Of a DNA stretch of 64,000 bases, positions 11,801 to 21,943 are shown piece after piece; position 1 is the stretch's first letter; each line of letters begins with the position of its first letter. The notes beneath the pieces were generated by a model, which saw only the letters and a list, made by a program, of their open reading frames with translations, did no database searches and was not told the DNA's origin. The position numbers and the translations under genes were made by a program. This DNA comes from Biomphalaria glabrata. Lineage: Eukaryota > Mollusca > Gastropoda > Planorbidae. The DNA is taken from positions 3,574,001-3,638,000 of the forward strand of contig NC_074716.1 in NCBI RefSeq assembly GCF_947242115.1. Direction: 5' to 3'.

Positions 11801-14800
11801 ATGGGAGCTTGAGGCAACTTACCACTGCAGTATGGGAGTTTGAGGCAACTGACCACTGCAGTATGGGAGCTTGAGGCAACTGACCACTGCAGTATGGGAG
11901 TTTGAGGCAACTGACCACTGCAGTATGGGAGTTTGAGGCAACTGACCACTGCAGTATGGGAGCTTGAGGCAACTGACCACTGCAGTATGGGAGTTTGAGG
12001 CAACTGACCACTGCAGTATGGGAGTGACAAGTACTAACAGAATTAGATAAATGTTGCTTGTTTCTACATGAAAAACAAAGACACTAATGCAATCCTAATA
12101 CAAATCTATAGACTACAATTATGAGGTTTCGATTTAAAAACAAAGATATTTAAAGATTGTTTTTTAATTCATACAAGGAAATGAAATTAAACTGCAACAA
12201 AAGATTAATTAAACCAATACTAAAATATGCATGCTCTGTTTAAGAAACTTGAACCCAAAAATTAAGCCATGAGGTTAATCACAAATGAATAGTTACATGT
12301 AACATTTATAAAACCACGTAACTTAGAGGCACTGCAGAAAAGAAGACTGAATTTACAAATACAAAAACATAGCCTTTTAAAAGCACATTTCTTATTCCAT
12401 GTGCTAGGACAAAATCATTTACTCTTTTCTTTCCAAGTGTCGTAAAAGTATAGGTCATTTCAGTTTGCTTGAACTAGTTAAAACAACTAATGACTTATGT
12501 TTCAATACTGTACTAACATGAGTAACTAAGTAGACACCTGAGGATTAATTTCCTTTTTTTTAAGAAACAAGTGGCAAAATCTATTTAAAATCCCCCAAAA
12601 ACTAAAAAAAAAATTAACTTCATAAGAGAAAAAAAAGTTAAAAAAAAAAATACTTGCCCTGTCAACGAGAAATGCTCCACTTCCACACTGTTTACAGCAC
12701 AGTCTGAGCTTGCCAGGTTGTACACTCTCACAAAGTTTACAATACACCAGAAATCGGCTAAAGTCTTAAAAAAAAAAGAAAAGAGAAAATGCTGTGTTTT
12801 TGCACATTTATATAAGTTTCAGTTTTTAATTTTATAACAACTTTTTAAATATTATTGTTTGCTTTACATGTTTTGAATGTTCCTTGACATAAAAATAATT
12901 ACGTCCTAGCCCAAACCTCCAGCTGAACAATTTAAATTGTTTAAATAGGTTTTCTTTCTGTTTGCAAAGTTTCTTTAATTTGTTATTAAACCAGCCTTTT
13001 ATCTTTTAAATGAGAATTTAGTTGACATTGAATGACATTGAATTTTCTATAATGTTTTTAAGATGTCTTAAGACAACATTCTCCCATAAACCCCCCCCCC
13101 CCAAACTGGTCCAGAAAAATAGCCATACAAAAGCTATTCAATTTTTTTTTCAATATTATTATTATTTTGAAACAAATCTACTGATAAGATAAAGACCAAG
13201 AACTTTTAAAAATCATATACTTCTTATGTTGGTGCAGGCAGACAGTTGAGTTCCAAGGCTAGAGATAGTTTGTTGCAGGGATCGCCTCAGCAAATAATCC
13301 CCATCAACATCTGACTCTCTTCTTTGTGGAACATCCTCTTGACGATTCAAGTGGACACCAGATGATATTTCATTGTTGTGAACTGTGTCTAATGACGAGC
13401 TTTCCATACTTGGGCCTGGCTGAGTCTGCAATGTTTTTTTGTCATTATGAGTGGTGCCCAGGCACACATCTCCAGAGGCCAGACCATCATCTGACCAAAA
13501 AAATGCGTGGAGCGTTGTGTGGGAGCCCAACCCACAATCCTGTGGTACAGAAATGAATTAGTAGCATCAATCATTTAGCAAGTCTTGAAAGAAAGTAAAT
13601 AAATGCACAAAATTTTGTCAGAATATCAAAGGATCAGACTTAAGACTTTATATTCTCTGCAAGGAACCGAGCAATAAGAAAGCCTATGGGAAAGAGAGGG
13701 AGACCCCCCCCCCCCATTTGGACAATTGTTCAAGAGAAACATTCATAAAAAAAGCTAAAAAGATTTATATTAAAAAAAAAAAAAAGGGTCAGGATTTTGA
13801 GATGTTACCATCCCAAAGAAGGGGATACAAGGCACTAATTACAAAAACATATAGACACAGAAACTCCTTACTTCCCCTGGCAATCAAATCATTAAATACA
13901 AGTCCAATATCTGATATAATCATTGCACATGTAATGTTTGAGTGGAACAGGTGTGAACCTAGGACTACATTTAATTTTCTATAGTTAAACTGTTGTTTTT
14001 TTTTTATTATAATTATTATTATTATTGTCTTATTATAAAGACAAAAAGATGAATGAAATTTTTGATAAAGAATGATGACATAAAAATGAAGAAGAAAAAG
14101 AGAGAAAAAAAAAAGACAAAATGAGACTGGTGAAAAAACGGAACAAAAAGTGGAATTCCTCATTAAAAAAATATGAAGTGGCAGGAGGCTATGGGGGAAG
14201 AGAATAAGGGAAGCAAAGCCAAATGACCATCTCATGGAAATGAGATGAATGCCTGGGCATTAACTGAGGTTGCAACGATGTTGCCCACACATACAGTTCC
14301 CCCCTTTCCCCGCAGTGCCAATACAGTTTGGGTCAGGGGCGTCGCAGGTTCTGCCAGGGTGTAGCACTGGGTGTTGCAAACTGCCTTAGGGTTGCCAGCT
14401 CCGGATTTTTTTTACTCCCAAAGCCTTTCCCATGATTGGGTATAGCTGCAAGGCAACAGAGGTTTGAATTCAGAATTTTCCTTCTCCTTGGTGGGTAGCC
14501 AGCCATGGCTAATGAGGAGTTGGACTGGTTGTCAGAGGCTATTTGAGACACATGCCATTAGCTTCCGCAAGGTTGTCATTGCCGGAAGTGGTAATGGATA
14601 TAAGCTCTTCGCAACCTATAAAATGCTTCCTAATGGCAAATGAATAAGGCATTTTGAAATCATCTAAGAAAAGAAAAGGTGTTAGAAAAGGAGGGGGAGG
14701 TGTGGATGGAGTAAATAAAGGAAGCTTCCTTGCAAACATTTTGGCAAGTATATATGTTAACAAGAATGAACATTTTCACTATAGAAAATAGAATAAGAAA

Positions 14801-15668
14801 TGTGCCTTTTTCTTTGAGTCTTTCTGAGCATTTCATTCGGTTGTGTTTCTGTATTTTTAAGTCATTGTTCAGTGTTTTATATATTATTGCTACTTGATTT
14901 TTTTAGTCTTCTGTCCAGAAGTATACTTCTGCACTAAATTTAGTGATTTTACTAATGGTGCTACTCTAGTCAAATGTGAATATTTTATTTGCAATAAATC
15001 TAACAGCTCTATTTTGCATCTGCTCTAGTTTCTAATATTGATATACTCCAGAATATATATCCCTAGAATATTTTACTACCACCAGCACTAATGAATTTGT
15101 ACAAATAACTTTTTTTTTTCTTGCACTCACAGATGCATATATGTAGAATAAGACTGATATTTTTGAGTAAGAAAATAGTAAAGACACATTAACACACACA
15201 TTTATTGAGATCTCTATCTCTGCTATACCCTTCACCTGCTGAACACACTGAATGACACATTTGGCACACCAAGTCTCTTGCTGCTTATGTGTCAGTGTTA
15301 CAAACTCACTTTATACAATGTGGGGCATTTACCCACTTGGATTTCTAGAAAAAAAGGACCATCTTATGAATATGATTATTCTATGTTAAAAAAAACTGCA
15401 GAGGTGGGGGTTTTTTAATGCTGAGACTGTGATATACCTGAATGAGAGTTGAATCAGTGAGAAGTTGACCAGCCAGAACCAAGTTGATATTCCTGGGAGA
15501 GATGTTTGCCTCTAGAGCCACAGCCTTCTTCAAGTCTAATATGGTGTCTTTAATGCCTACATTGGCAATGTAGCTCTGATTGCTGCTAAACCTGACCGCA
15601 ACACTTATTTTTTCATCACTGCATTTTAATAAGGAGCCTAAACCTATTGAATTTGAGGTTGTGGCCAT
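5834..15668 (-). CDS. PRKN: parkin, RBR-type E3 ubiquitin ligase, 12 coding exons
   Basis: Exons in gene order: 15668-15438, 15280-15236, 13539-13221, 12764-12658, 10522-10439, 9829-9711, 9532-9396, 9107-9046, 8459-8325, 7257-7174, 6853-6736, 5937-5834. They total 1545 nt in one continuous frame, 514 residues (human 465). Order: ubiquitin-like domain (about residues 21-92, after a 20-residue N-terminal extension absent in human), variable linker, RING0 ([13 protein letters not shown]), RING1 (CIICSDV...HVMCLDCF...LPCPVGC), IBR ([15 protein letters not shown]...CRECRREYH), REP helix with the conserved Trp (RASWERES), and RING2 with catalytic Cys-His (GGCMH) and DHWFG C-terminus. In the known family the enzyme is activated by PINK1 on damaged mitochondria and ubiquitinates outer-membrane proteins. 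The C-terminus ends FG rather than FDV. Exon 2 (45 bp) is the least certain. Intron 4 uses a GC donor. Introns carry minisatellites and LINE fragments. A possible upstream noncoding exon is not resolved. Confidence 0.93.
6470..6665 (-). repeat. short minisatellite in parkin intron 11
   Basis: About five to six imperfect copies of a unit containing GTAAGTTTACTTTCC and CTGGGTGTC. It lies between parkin exons 11 and 12 (intron 5938-6735). Confidence 0.75.
7625..7695 (-). mobile_element. 3' fragment of the CR1-like LINE family in parkin intron 9
   Basis: CATTCCATGCTCTAATAGCA and the following ~50 bases match the reverse-strand LINE at 26499-29918 close to its C-terminus. The fragment ends where the 30-bp minisatellite begins. 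Confidence 0.75.
7700..8085 (-). repeat. 30-bp minisatellite in parkin intron 9
   Basis: About 13 copies of a 30-base unit (TTGGTTCCCCAAGACTTGAT then CTATTGACAA). Because 30 is a multiple of three, frames on both strands stay open as decapeptide repeats. The array lies between parkin exons 9 and 10, so these frames are not genes. Two copies of a separate 35-40 bp unit follow at about 8160-8260. Confidence 0.9.
10888..12025 (-). repeat. 31-bp minisatellite, 36 near-identical units, in parkin intron 4
   Basis: Unit: CTGACCACTGCAGTATGGGA followed by G(C/T)TTGAGGCAA, 31 bases, with a PstI-type CTGCAG in every copy. I count 36 units, 18 with C and 18 with T at the one common variable site, plus a partial last unit. 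Almost no other variation is visible, so expansion is recent. The period is not a multiple of three, so all three reverse frames cycle through the same peptides and look like long proteins. It lies in the intron that starts with GC. Confidence 0.95.
12205..12425 (+). mobile_element. decayed 3' fragment of the CR1-like LINE family
   Basis: Recognisable remnants of the C-terminal reverse-transcriptase region: an AAACCAATACTAAAATATGC stretch equivalent to the RPIIEYASSVW block at 37800, then a TTCCATGTGCTAGGACAAA stretch equivalent to VPYARTN. It sits in parkin intron 4, antisense to the gene. Confidence 0.55.
12945..13075 (-). mobile_element. internal fragment of the CR1-like LINE family
   Basis: TTCTGTTTGCAAAGTTTCTT and its continuation parallel 28340-28450 in the intact LINE (region between endonuclease and RT), same orientation as parkin, inside parkin intron 3. 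Confidence 0.6.
14225..14560 (-). repeat. interspersed repeat, family also at 57690-57960
   Basis: Read on the reverse strand, it shares with 57690-57960 the blocks around CTGCC(T/C)TGCAGCT, GGGAAAGG, GGCAACC(C/T)T and AGTTTGCA, ending near GGGGCGT/GTGGCGT. No coding content is visible. Family unnamed; about 300 bp. It sits in parkin intron 2. Confidence 0.5.
14795..15065 (-). mobile_element. 3' fragment of the CR1-like LINE family in parkin intron 2
   Basis: Parallel to 26640-26880 of the intact LINE (GTGCCTTT..TCTTTG, TTAGTGATTTTACTAA, GTCAAATGTGAATATT), with many substitutions and small indels. Confidence 0.72.
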
Positions 15669-16781
15669 AGTGGTTTCAAGCTTTTCCAGCTTTATCCTCT
15701 ATAAAGAACATTTCATTACATACTGGGAGAGAGAAGGCAACTCTGTAAACTAGAAGAGAATAAAATAATGTATGATAAAATTACAACTAAGAATTATGCT
15801 GAAATAAATTCATTTAATTAAGTTCAGCAAATGTTTTATGGTTAAATAATAAGATGACTAATATCTAGTCATGAAAATGCCTGAGATCTAAAAGGCTTCA
15901 AAAACTACCCTAGTTAGACTTCTTAATGATGGCTGAGTTAACGTAAGTAGCAGTAGCACTTACTGTGGTTCTGTTACTTATTTAGAACTACAATCTCTTG
16001 TACAAATGACTAAATCTAAGGACACTTAGTATACACAAATGTTAAAACAATATCACTATCATTTTTTAGAGATAATATTTTAAATATAATACCCAATTTA
16101 ACATCAATATTATGAAAGCTTTAGAGTGTTAACGTTCTCTAAAATATTAAGAAAAACTTGAAAGTTAGCCTACTTATAATTGTAAGATTCTGCCTAATAA
16201 TTATTGCCCTTGGAAACCATTATCTCCCCAAATATTATAGGATAATGCATCACCCAGAGTTAAGGTAAAAAAAATAATTAAAAAAAAGCATTGGCTCTCA
16301 ATTGTCCAAAATAGGTATCGACCTGTACAATTTTATTTCTTTTTTTTTTTGCAGGTTTGCCAGCTTAAGCACATCTATGCTGGTCTTGGTGCTTTGCTGA
16401 TCTTCCCTAAAAATAAACACTTTGAAAGGGTTAGCTGTGAATAGCAAATAAACAGCCGCGGACCAACTGGTTTGCAGTCATGGAGGATGAGGTGAAGTAT
16501 TCCAGTGGTTAGAATATTTACTAAAAACATCTCAGAAATCCAGGGAAATGATTGCAAAAAGCGAGTATAGGGCGCTCTAACTCTAAACCCGGGTAGATGA
16601 AACCCGTTAGCTAGGGATAGCAGTTCATCTAGGAGAGAAAACTCCGAAAATAAACACCTGCTGCCTTGCAGATGATCTTGGATGATCAAAGGCTATGGGA
16701 GCACACCCAGAAAGAAAAGCAGGCTGAAGTCGGAGTCAATGGGCCTCCTGGCGCATAACACATTGACACGCAACCTCATCT

Positions 16782-19700
16782 ATGTTGGAGTTCAGTAACG
16801 ATTCTAATAGATGTGGCGTCCTGCCTGTGGAATCCCGCCGCGCAGGTAGGGGGCCGGGCTCTCCGCCTCGAAGGAGCCCACACAAGCGAGCTGGTGGTTC
16901 TTCTATCTCTGCCTGTGGAGCCAGGAGCAGGGACAAGAAAGTAAATACTACTGGCCAACACTCCAAGACAAAAAGTCTAAAAATCCTACAATGGAACGCA
17001 GAGGGCATCCAAAAGAAAAAAGAAGCTCTAAAAATATTTCTGCATGAGAAAGAAATTGATGTAGCTTGCATCCAAGAAACTCATTTGAACAGTAATCTTC
17101 GTTTCTCCATTAGAGGCTACACCTGCATCAGACAAGATAGAGAAATCAGACCTAAAGGAGGAATCCTCACCCTCATTAAAAATGATATCCCTACCACAGA
17201 CATAACTATGCCCAACTCCTCAGAATCAGAAATAATGGGAACTAAGCTAATTCTCCCAGATGGAAATATTAATCTATTTAACAGCTACTTCCCACCAGAC
17301 AAGGAAATAGAGATTGACCACATTCAAATACCTGACCAAGAAGACTGTCTAATCTTAGGAGATATGAATAGTCACTCTCAGAGCTGGGGATACCCAGACC
17401 TAAATGCCAGGGGAGAAGAAATTGAAGAATGGCAAGCAGAGAACAGACTTATCTTGCTAAATAAACCTGAGGACAAACCAACCTTTTTTTCAAGAGCCTG
17501 GCTAACATCAACCACTCCAGATCTAGCCTTTGCAACAGACAACTTATCCAAAAAGTGCACTAGAGAAGTTGCAGACCAGCTAGCCACCAGCGACCACAGA
17601 CCCATATTGATCAGTATCGATACCTCCTTCAAAATATCAGAAAACTCCACCATCCCCAGATGGAACTACAAAAAAGCCAACTGGCACCTATTCTCAAAGC
17701 TCACAGACCTATATACAACTTCAATAAACTGCAAATCAAATCAGGTTAATAAGTCATTCTCAGCTTTCTCCAAAGCAATACTCCTAGCAGCTAAGGAATC
17801 AATTCCTAGAGGAGCAAGAAAAGATTATATCCCCAACTGGTCTGATCACCTTCAACAACTCCACAATGCCACTATTGAAGCCAGAAACACAGTAGAAAAT
17901 AACCCTTGTATAGAAAATAACATAAATCTAAAAGCAGCTAACGCAGTTTTCAGGAAAAATTACCTTTCCGCCATGAGGAAAAGTTGGCATGAAAAAACAG
18001 AACAACTAAACGTAGATAGAGATGGCCACAAACTCTGGCGTATAGCCAAATGTCTCAACCAGGAAGAAAACAGAACAACTCCTATAGTAATAGAAAAGGA
18101 CAACAAACCCCTGAAAGGCCAAGAAGCAGCTAATGAATTCATTAAGTTTTTCCAAAGCGTAGGACAAATACAAATTAATGAAAGTAGAAATAAAGATGTA
18201 AACTCAGAAATCCAAGATAAATTCAAAGAAAACAATCCAGCTTACTCCTTGGGAATGACCACTAATCTTAAAATGAAGGAACTAGATGAATCCCTAAAAG
18301 CCCTCAAACCAAAACAAGCCCCGGGCCCAGACAAAATATCAAATGACATGCTTCTTCACTTGGGTCCTCAAGCCAAAAGAAAACTGCTACAATTATTCAA
18401 TGCTAGCTGGAAATCTGGGAGAATTCCAAACATCTGGAAAAAAGCCATTATGATCCCTATACTAAAGCACGGCAAGCCAAGAAATAAACTGGATAGCTAC
18501 CGTCCCATCAGCCTCACTAGCTGTACCTGCAAACTGATGGAAAGAGTGATAAATAGAAGGCTGACATGGATCCTTGAGTCAAATAACCTACTCACTGAAG
18601 CCCAGGCTGGCTTCAGAAAAGGCAGATCAACAGAAGATCAAATTGCCTTCATCACACAAGAAATAGAAGACGGCTTTCAAGAAAAGAAACCAACAACAAT
18701 TGTGTGGGTTGACTTAGGAAAAGCATTTGACAAAGTATGGGAACAAGGTCTCTTGCTCAAGCTAATCCAGCATCACATATCCCACAGAATGTACAACTGG
18801 ATAAAGGAATACCTAAATAATAGAAAAGCCTTAGTTTGCATGCAAGGACAAAGAAGCCACACAGTGGGTATAAAAAATGGTGTCCCCCAAGGAGGAGTCC
18901 TATCCCCAACACTTTTCCTAATACTCATAAACGATCTAAATCAAAACCTACCCAAAAAAGTTAAGAGCAGCATGTATGCAGATGACCTTGCCTTAATTAG
19001 CACAGAAGAATATGTAGGAACATCGAAATTTCGATTACAAGATGCTCTTGATAAACTCAATAATTGGTCCAAAGACTGGGGCATGTCCATTAACACAAAA
19101 AAGACAACATATACCATATTCTCACTGTCAACAAAACAACAAACAATAAAATTAACATTAGATAAGGAAGCTTTAGAAAAAAATGACAGCCCTACTTATC
19201 TTGGAGTCACCTATGACCCGAGACTAACCTGGAAAAACCAAATAGATAAAACACAGAGTAAAGGCATCCAGAGACTATCCCTCTTGAAAAAATTAGCTGG
19301 CACAGATTGGGGAGCAAATCACAACATCCTGAAAAAGACCTATACCAGTTATGTAAGACCTGTACTAGAATATGGTGCCACAGCATGGGGCTCAGCAGCC
19401 CAAACCAACCTTAGAAAAATAGACAAGGTTCAAAACATTGGTCTAAGGATAATGACAGGAGCAATCAAAACAACACCCATAAGAGCTATGGAGGAAACCG
19501 CTGCCCTGATCTCTCTGGATGAAAGAAGAGAAATAAAAATCCTTTCCCAATTCACAAAATTGGAAACCTTGGAGAGGCACCCACTCAGAACAAAAATCCA
19601 CAAAACTGGCACAAAAAACCGTCTCAAAAGGACCAATTTCATACAGGAATCTCTAAACCTAAAAAAGAAACACCAACTTGAAAAAATTACTCTGGAATCC

Positions 19701-20657
19701 TCGATATACTATAATGAATCTCCACCCTGGGACGAAAGCCCTCTTCCTACTATAAGGGACCATATTGAAAACATAAAAAGAAAATCTGATTACAGACCAA
19801 CAGAGCTCAAGGAAATAGTGAACTGTTTTCTACATACCAATTACCCTAGCAATCAGTGGATCAGAGTTTACACGGATGGCTCATCCCATAAAGCCACCAC
19901 AAATGGAGGAGCTGGAATACTTATCGAATGGCCAGATGGAGGAAAACTAGAAAAATCCTTTGCAACTGGAGAGCTCTCTGACAGTCACAGAGCAGAAAGG
20001 GAAGCACTAGCACTAGCTGCTACCATGCTAGCAAATCATCCAAGTTCCCCTCACAGTCAGATTGTCTTTCTAACAGACGCAAAAACAACCCTCCAAAGCC
20101 TGCAAAACTCTGATTCCCCTTATATTAAAAACCTCAGAACAGCACTCACAAAGCTCAACCACAACAGCAAAAAAACTGTCATTCAATGGATACCAGCTCA
20201 CATACAACTAGCAGGAAATGAGAAGGCTGACACACTCGCCAAGAGTGGGAGAACAAACTCACAAGTAAACTCTGCTCTCTATCCAGAAGAAATGAAGAAA
20301 TTAATTGTAGATAAAATAAATGAGAAATGGACGAGCTCCCATCCAAATCACAAGAAAGATGATGCTTACTATAAGCTATCCCGACAAGACCAACGTCTAA
20401 TCTTTCGACTCAGGACCGGACACAACAGAATGCGACAACACATGTTCCGGAAGCTCAAAATTGGAACCAGTGAAATCTGCCCATGTGGAGTATCACCAGA
20501 AAATGCCGACCACGTCCTCCAAAACTGCTCTCTCTACCAAGAGGCCCGTATAAGACATTGGCCCCAAATCACCCCAATAGAAAGAAAACTATATGGAGAG
20601 CTCCCTGATTTGGAAACCACTGCGCAGTTCATCTCATGTATTGGTCTAGTCATATGA
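16782..20657 (+). CDS. I/Nimb-like LINE ORF2: endonuclease, reverse transcriptase, RNase H
   Basis: One open frame of 1291 codons. An APE-type endonuclease starts near residue 66 (LKILQWNAEGIQ, CIQETHLNS, GDMNSHS, SDHRPIL). Reverse transcriptase is at about 500-780 (APGPDKI, YRPISLTSC, AGFRKGRSTEDQ, VDLGKAFDKVW, GVPQGGVLSP, YADDLALI). An RNase H domain follows at about 1020-1150 (VYTDGSS, ADTLAKSGR), then a Cys/His tail (CPCGVSPENADHVLQNC). Endonuclease-RT-RNase H is the I-clade arrangement; the mollusc Nimb group is the likeliest home. No first ORF is recognisable upstream; the first ~65 codons are probably leader read in frame. The insertion lies 1.1 kb upstream of the parkin start and antisense to it. 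The frame is open throughout, so the copy looks recent. Confidence 0.9.
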   Translation: MLEFSNDSNRCGVLPVESRRAGRGPGSPPRRSPHKRAGGSSISACGARSRDKKVNTTGQHSKTKSLKILQWNAEGIQKKKEALKIFLHEKEIDVACIQETHLNSNLRFSIRGYTCIRQDREIRPKGGILTLIKNDIPTTDITMPNSSESEIMGTKLILPDGNINLFNSYFPPDKEIEIDHIQIPDQEDCLILGDMNSHSQSWGYPDLNARGEEIEEWQAENRLILLNKPEDKPTFFSRAWLTSTTPDLAFATDNLSKKCTREVADQLATSDHRPILISIDTSFKISENSTIPRWNYKKANWHLFSKLTDLYTTSINCKSNQVNKSFSAFSKAILLAAKESIPRGARKDYIPNWSDHLQQLHNATIEARNTVENNPCIENNINLKAANAVFRKNYLSAMRKSWHEKTEQLNVDRDGHKLWRIAKCLNQEENRTTPIVIEKDNKPLKGQEAANEFIKFFQSVGQIQINESRNKDVNSEIQDKFKENNPAYSLGMTTNLKMKELDESLKALKPKQAPGPDKISNDMLLHLGPQAKRKLLQLFNASWKSGRIPNIWKKAIMIPILKHGKPRNKLDSYRPISLTSCTCKLMERVINRRLTWILESNNLLTEAQAGFRKGRSTEDQIAFITQEIEDGFQEKKPTTIVWVDLGKAFDKVWEQGLLLKLIQHHISHRMYNWIKEYLNNRKALVCMQGQRSHTVGIKNGVPQGGVLSPTLFLILINDLNQNLPKKVKSSMYADDLALISTEEYVGTSKFRLQDALDKLNNWSKDWGMSINTKKTTYTIFSLSTKQQTIKLTLDKEALEKNDSPTYLGVTYDPRLTWKNQIDKTQSKGIQRLSLLKKLAGTDWGANHNILKKTYTSYVRPVLEYGATAWGSAAQTNLRKIDKVQNIGLRIMTGAIKTTPIRAMEETAALISLDERREIKILSQFTKLETLERHPLRTKIHKTGTKNRLKRTNFIQESLNLKKKHQLEKITLESSIYYNESPPWDESPLPTIRDHIENIKRKSDYRPTELKEIVNCFLHTNYPSNQWIRVYTDGSSHKATTNGGAGILIEWPDGGKLEKSFATGELSDSHRAEREALALAATMLANHPSSPHSQIVFLTDAKTTLQSLQNSDSPYIKNLRTALTKLNHNSKKTVIQWIPAHIQLAGNEKADTLAKSGRTNSQVNSALYPEEMKKLIVDKINEKWTSSHPNHKKDDAYYKLSRQDQRLIFRLRTGHNRMRQHMFRKLKIGTSEICPCGVSPENADHVLQNCSLYQEARIRHWPQITPIERKLYGELPDLETTAQFISCIGLVI

Positions 20658-20703
20658 ACACTCCAACATAACAATGAGAACGATGAAGAAGAAGAAGAAG
20701 AAA
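20658..20703 (+). other. 3' end of the I-like LINE with (GAA)n tail
   Basis: After the stop the element runs through CTCCAACATAACAATGAG and ends in repeated GAA. The same end recurs as a 44-bp insertion at 60697-60740, which fixes where the family terminates. Confidence 0.7.
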
Positions 20704-20704
20704 C

Positions 20705-21190
20705 ACTTTGAGATAAGCGCACCCTGTGGCGATTACTGCTCAAACTTCCAAGCCAAAATTGAGGCAATTTCCATAGCACTACAGACAGTGGAAAACAAAT
20801 TATATGAAGGAGTTCAACCATCATCAGATATTGTTGTCTTTACAGACTCCCAATCTACTCTGCAAGCACTTAACAGCAGCACCTCAAACAGTCCAAGAGA
20901 GTTGACAACACTAATTGTGATAATCCATCAGATGATATCAAAATTAAATATCAATATCACACTACAGTGGATTCCTGGACACATTGGCATCATGGGAAAT
21001 GAAAAGGCAGAATAGCTATCAAAGGCAGGGTTCATTTATGGAACAACCAGATAGGCCTGTTAACTACCTCACCCTAAGGTCAATGCTAGTCAACAATCAC
21101 AAAGAGGAGTGGCTCAACCAATGGGCATCAGGAAACACAGGCAGAGCCATGTACAAAGAAATTACTACATTGGGCACAAAACTAAAGTGA
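20705..21190 (+). mobile_element. 5'-truncated RNase H fragment of a second I-like LINE
   Basis: Translation gives a diverged RNase H domain (VVFTDSQSTLQALN, ITLQWIPGHIGIMGNEKAE) running on to an interrupted C-terminal region. It is not a continuation of the intact LINE, which has its own RNase H, so it is a separate older copy lying directly against the intact element's tail. An in-frame stop follows the NEKAE motif. Confidence 0.7.
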
Positions 21191-21943
21191 AATCTATATT
21201 CCATATATATAATATATATAATATACTGTCTTAGGTTTGAGCTCAAGTAGGAAGTAGCTCCACACTCTAATAGATTATACACTTCTTTAGTAGTAAGCCT
21301 AACCATCTATAGAAAGACAAAGTCAATACTCAGTAATTGTACAGAACTAATATATGTTAGTAGATTTATACCAGTGGTGCCAAATTTGTTTGGACTTGAA
21401 ATTGAGATAATGTGGCTTCATTATTATTATATATTTAGTGGGAAAGGAGATTCAAGGGGCCAGAAAGCATCACATATTAGAAACAGGTCACTGGCTATTG
21501 TTTGGCCATCACTGATGTATAAGATTCTATATTGTTGCTTTTTTTTTATTTTTTTTTACCTATTTCTGATGCTCCTTCAAATACACCAAACTGCAAATCA
21601 ATAGAAGTGACAGACCTGTGTGAGATGGTGAGAGACCTGTGAGAGATGTTAGTGAAGTCAGAGTCAACTGAAAACTGACGGGTCAAACACCATCTGGACC
21701 ACCACCACCACCATGTAAGTAAATGTCGTATCATTTTTAGAGACGCTGGAGATAGGTCACACTCTTCTCAAGCCTGCATGCAACATTACAAAACAAGCCA
21801 TCACCTGAGACCTGGAACCCCCAAAGAAAGAGAAAGAGGGATGGCCCAGAAATACATAGCACCCATGGAAGCAGATGCCAAACACTGAAGCAGATGGGCA
21901 AGAACCGAGAAGCCTGAAATGAGGAAATTGGTTATGGTTTATG

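Noticed and set aside
10888-12025. CRISPR-like array
   Set aside because: Units are contiguous without unique spacers, in a eukaryotic intron.
10827-12030. Three overlapping reverse-strand frames of 310-394 codons
   Set aside because: They are translations of the 31-bp minisatellite in a parkin intron; the period not being a multiple of three makes each frame show the same peptides.
13789-14235. 148-codon reverse frame
   Set aside because: Low-complexity I/K/F-rich reading of AT- and poly-A/T DNA within a parkin intron, no family resemblance.
15381-15437. Extension of parkin exon 1 past TLIQ ([11 protein letters not shown])
   Set aside because: This is read-through into the intron after the CAG|GTATAT donor.
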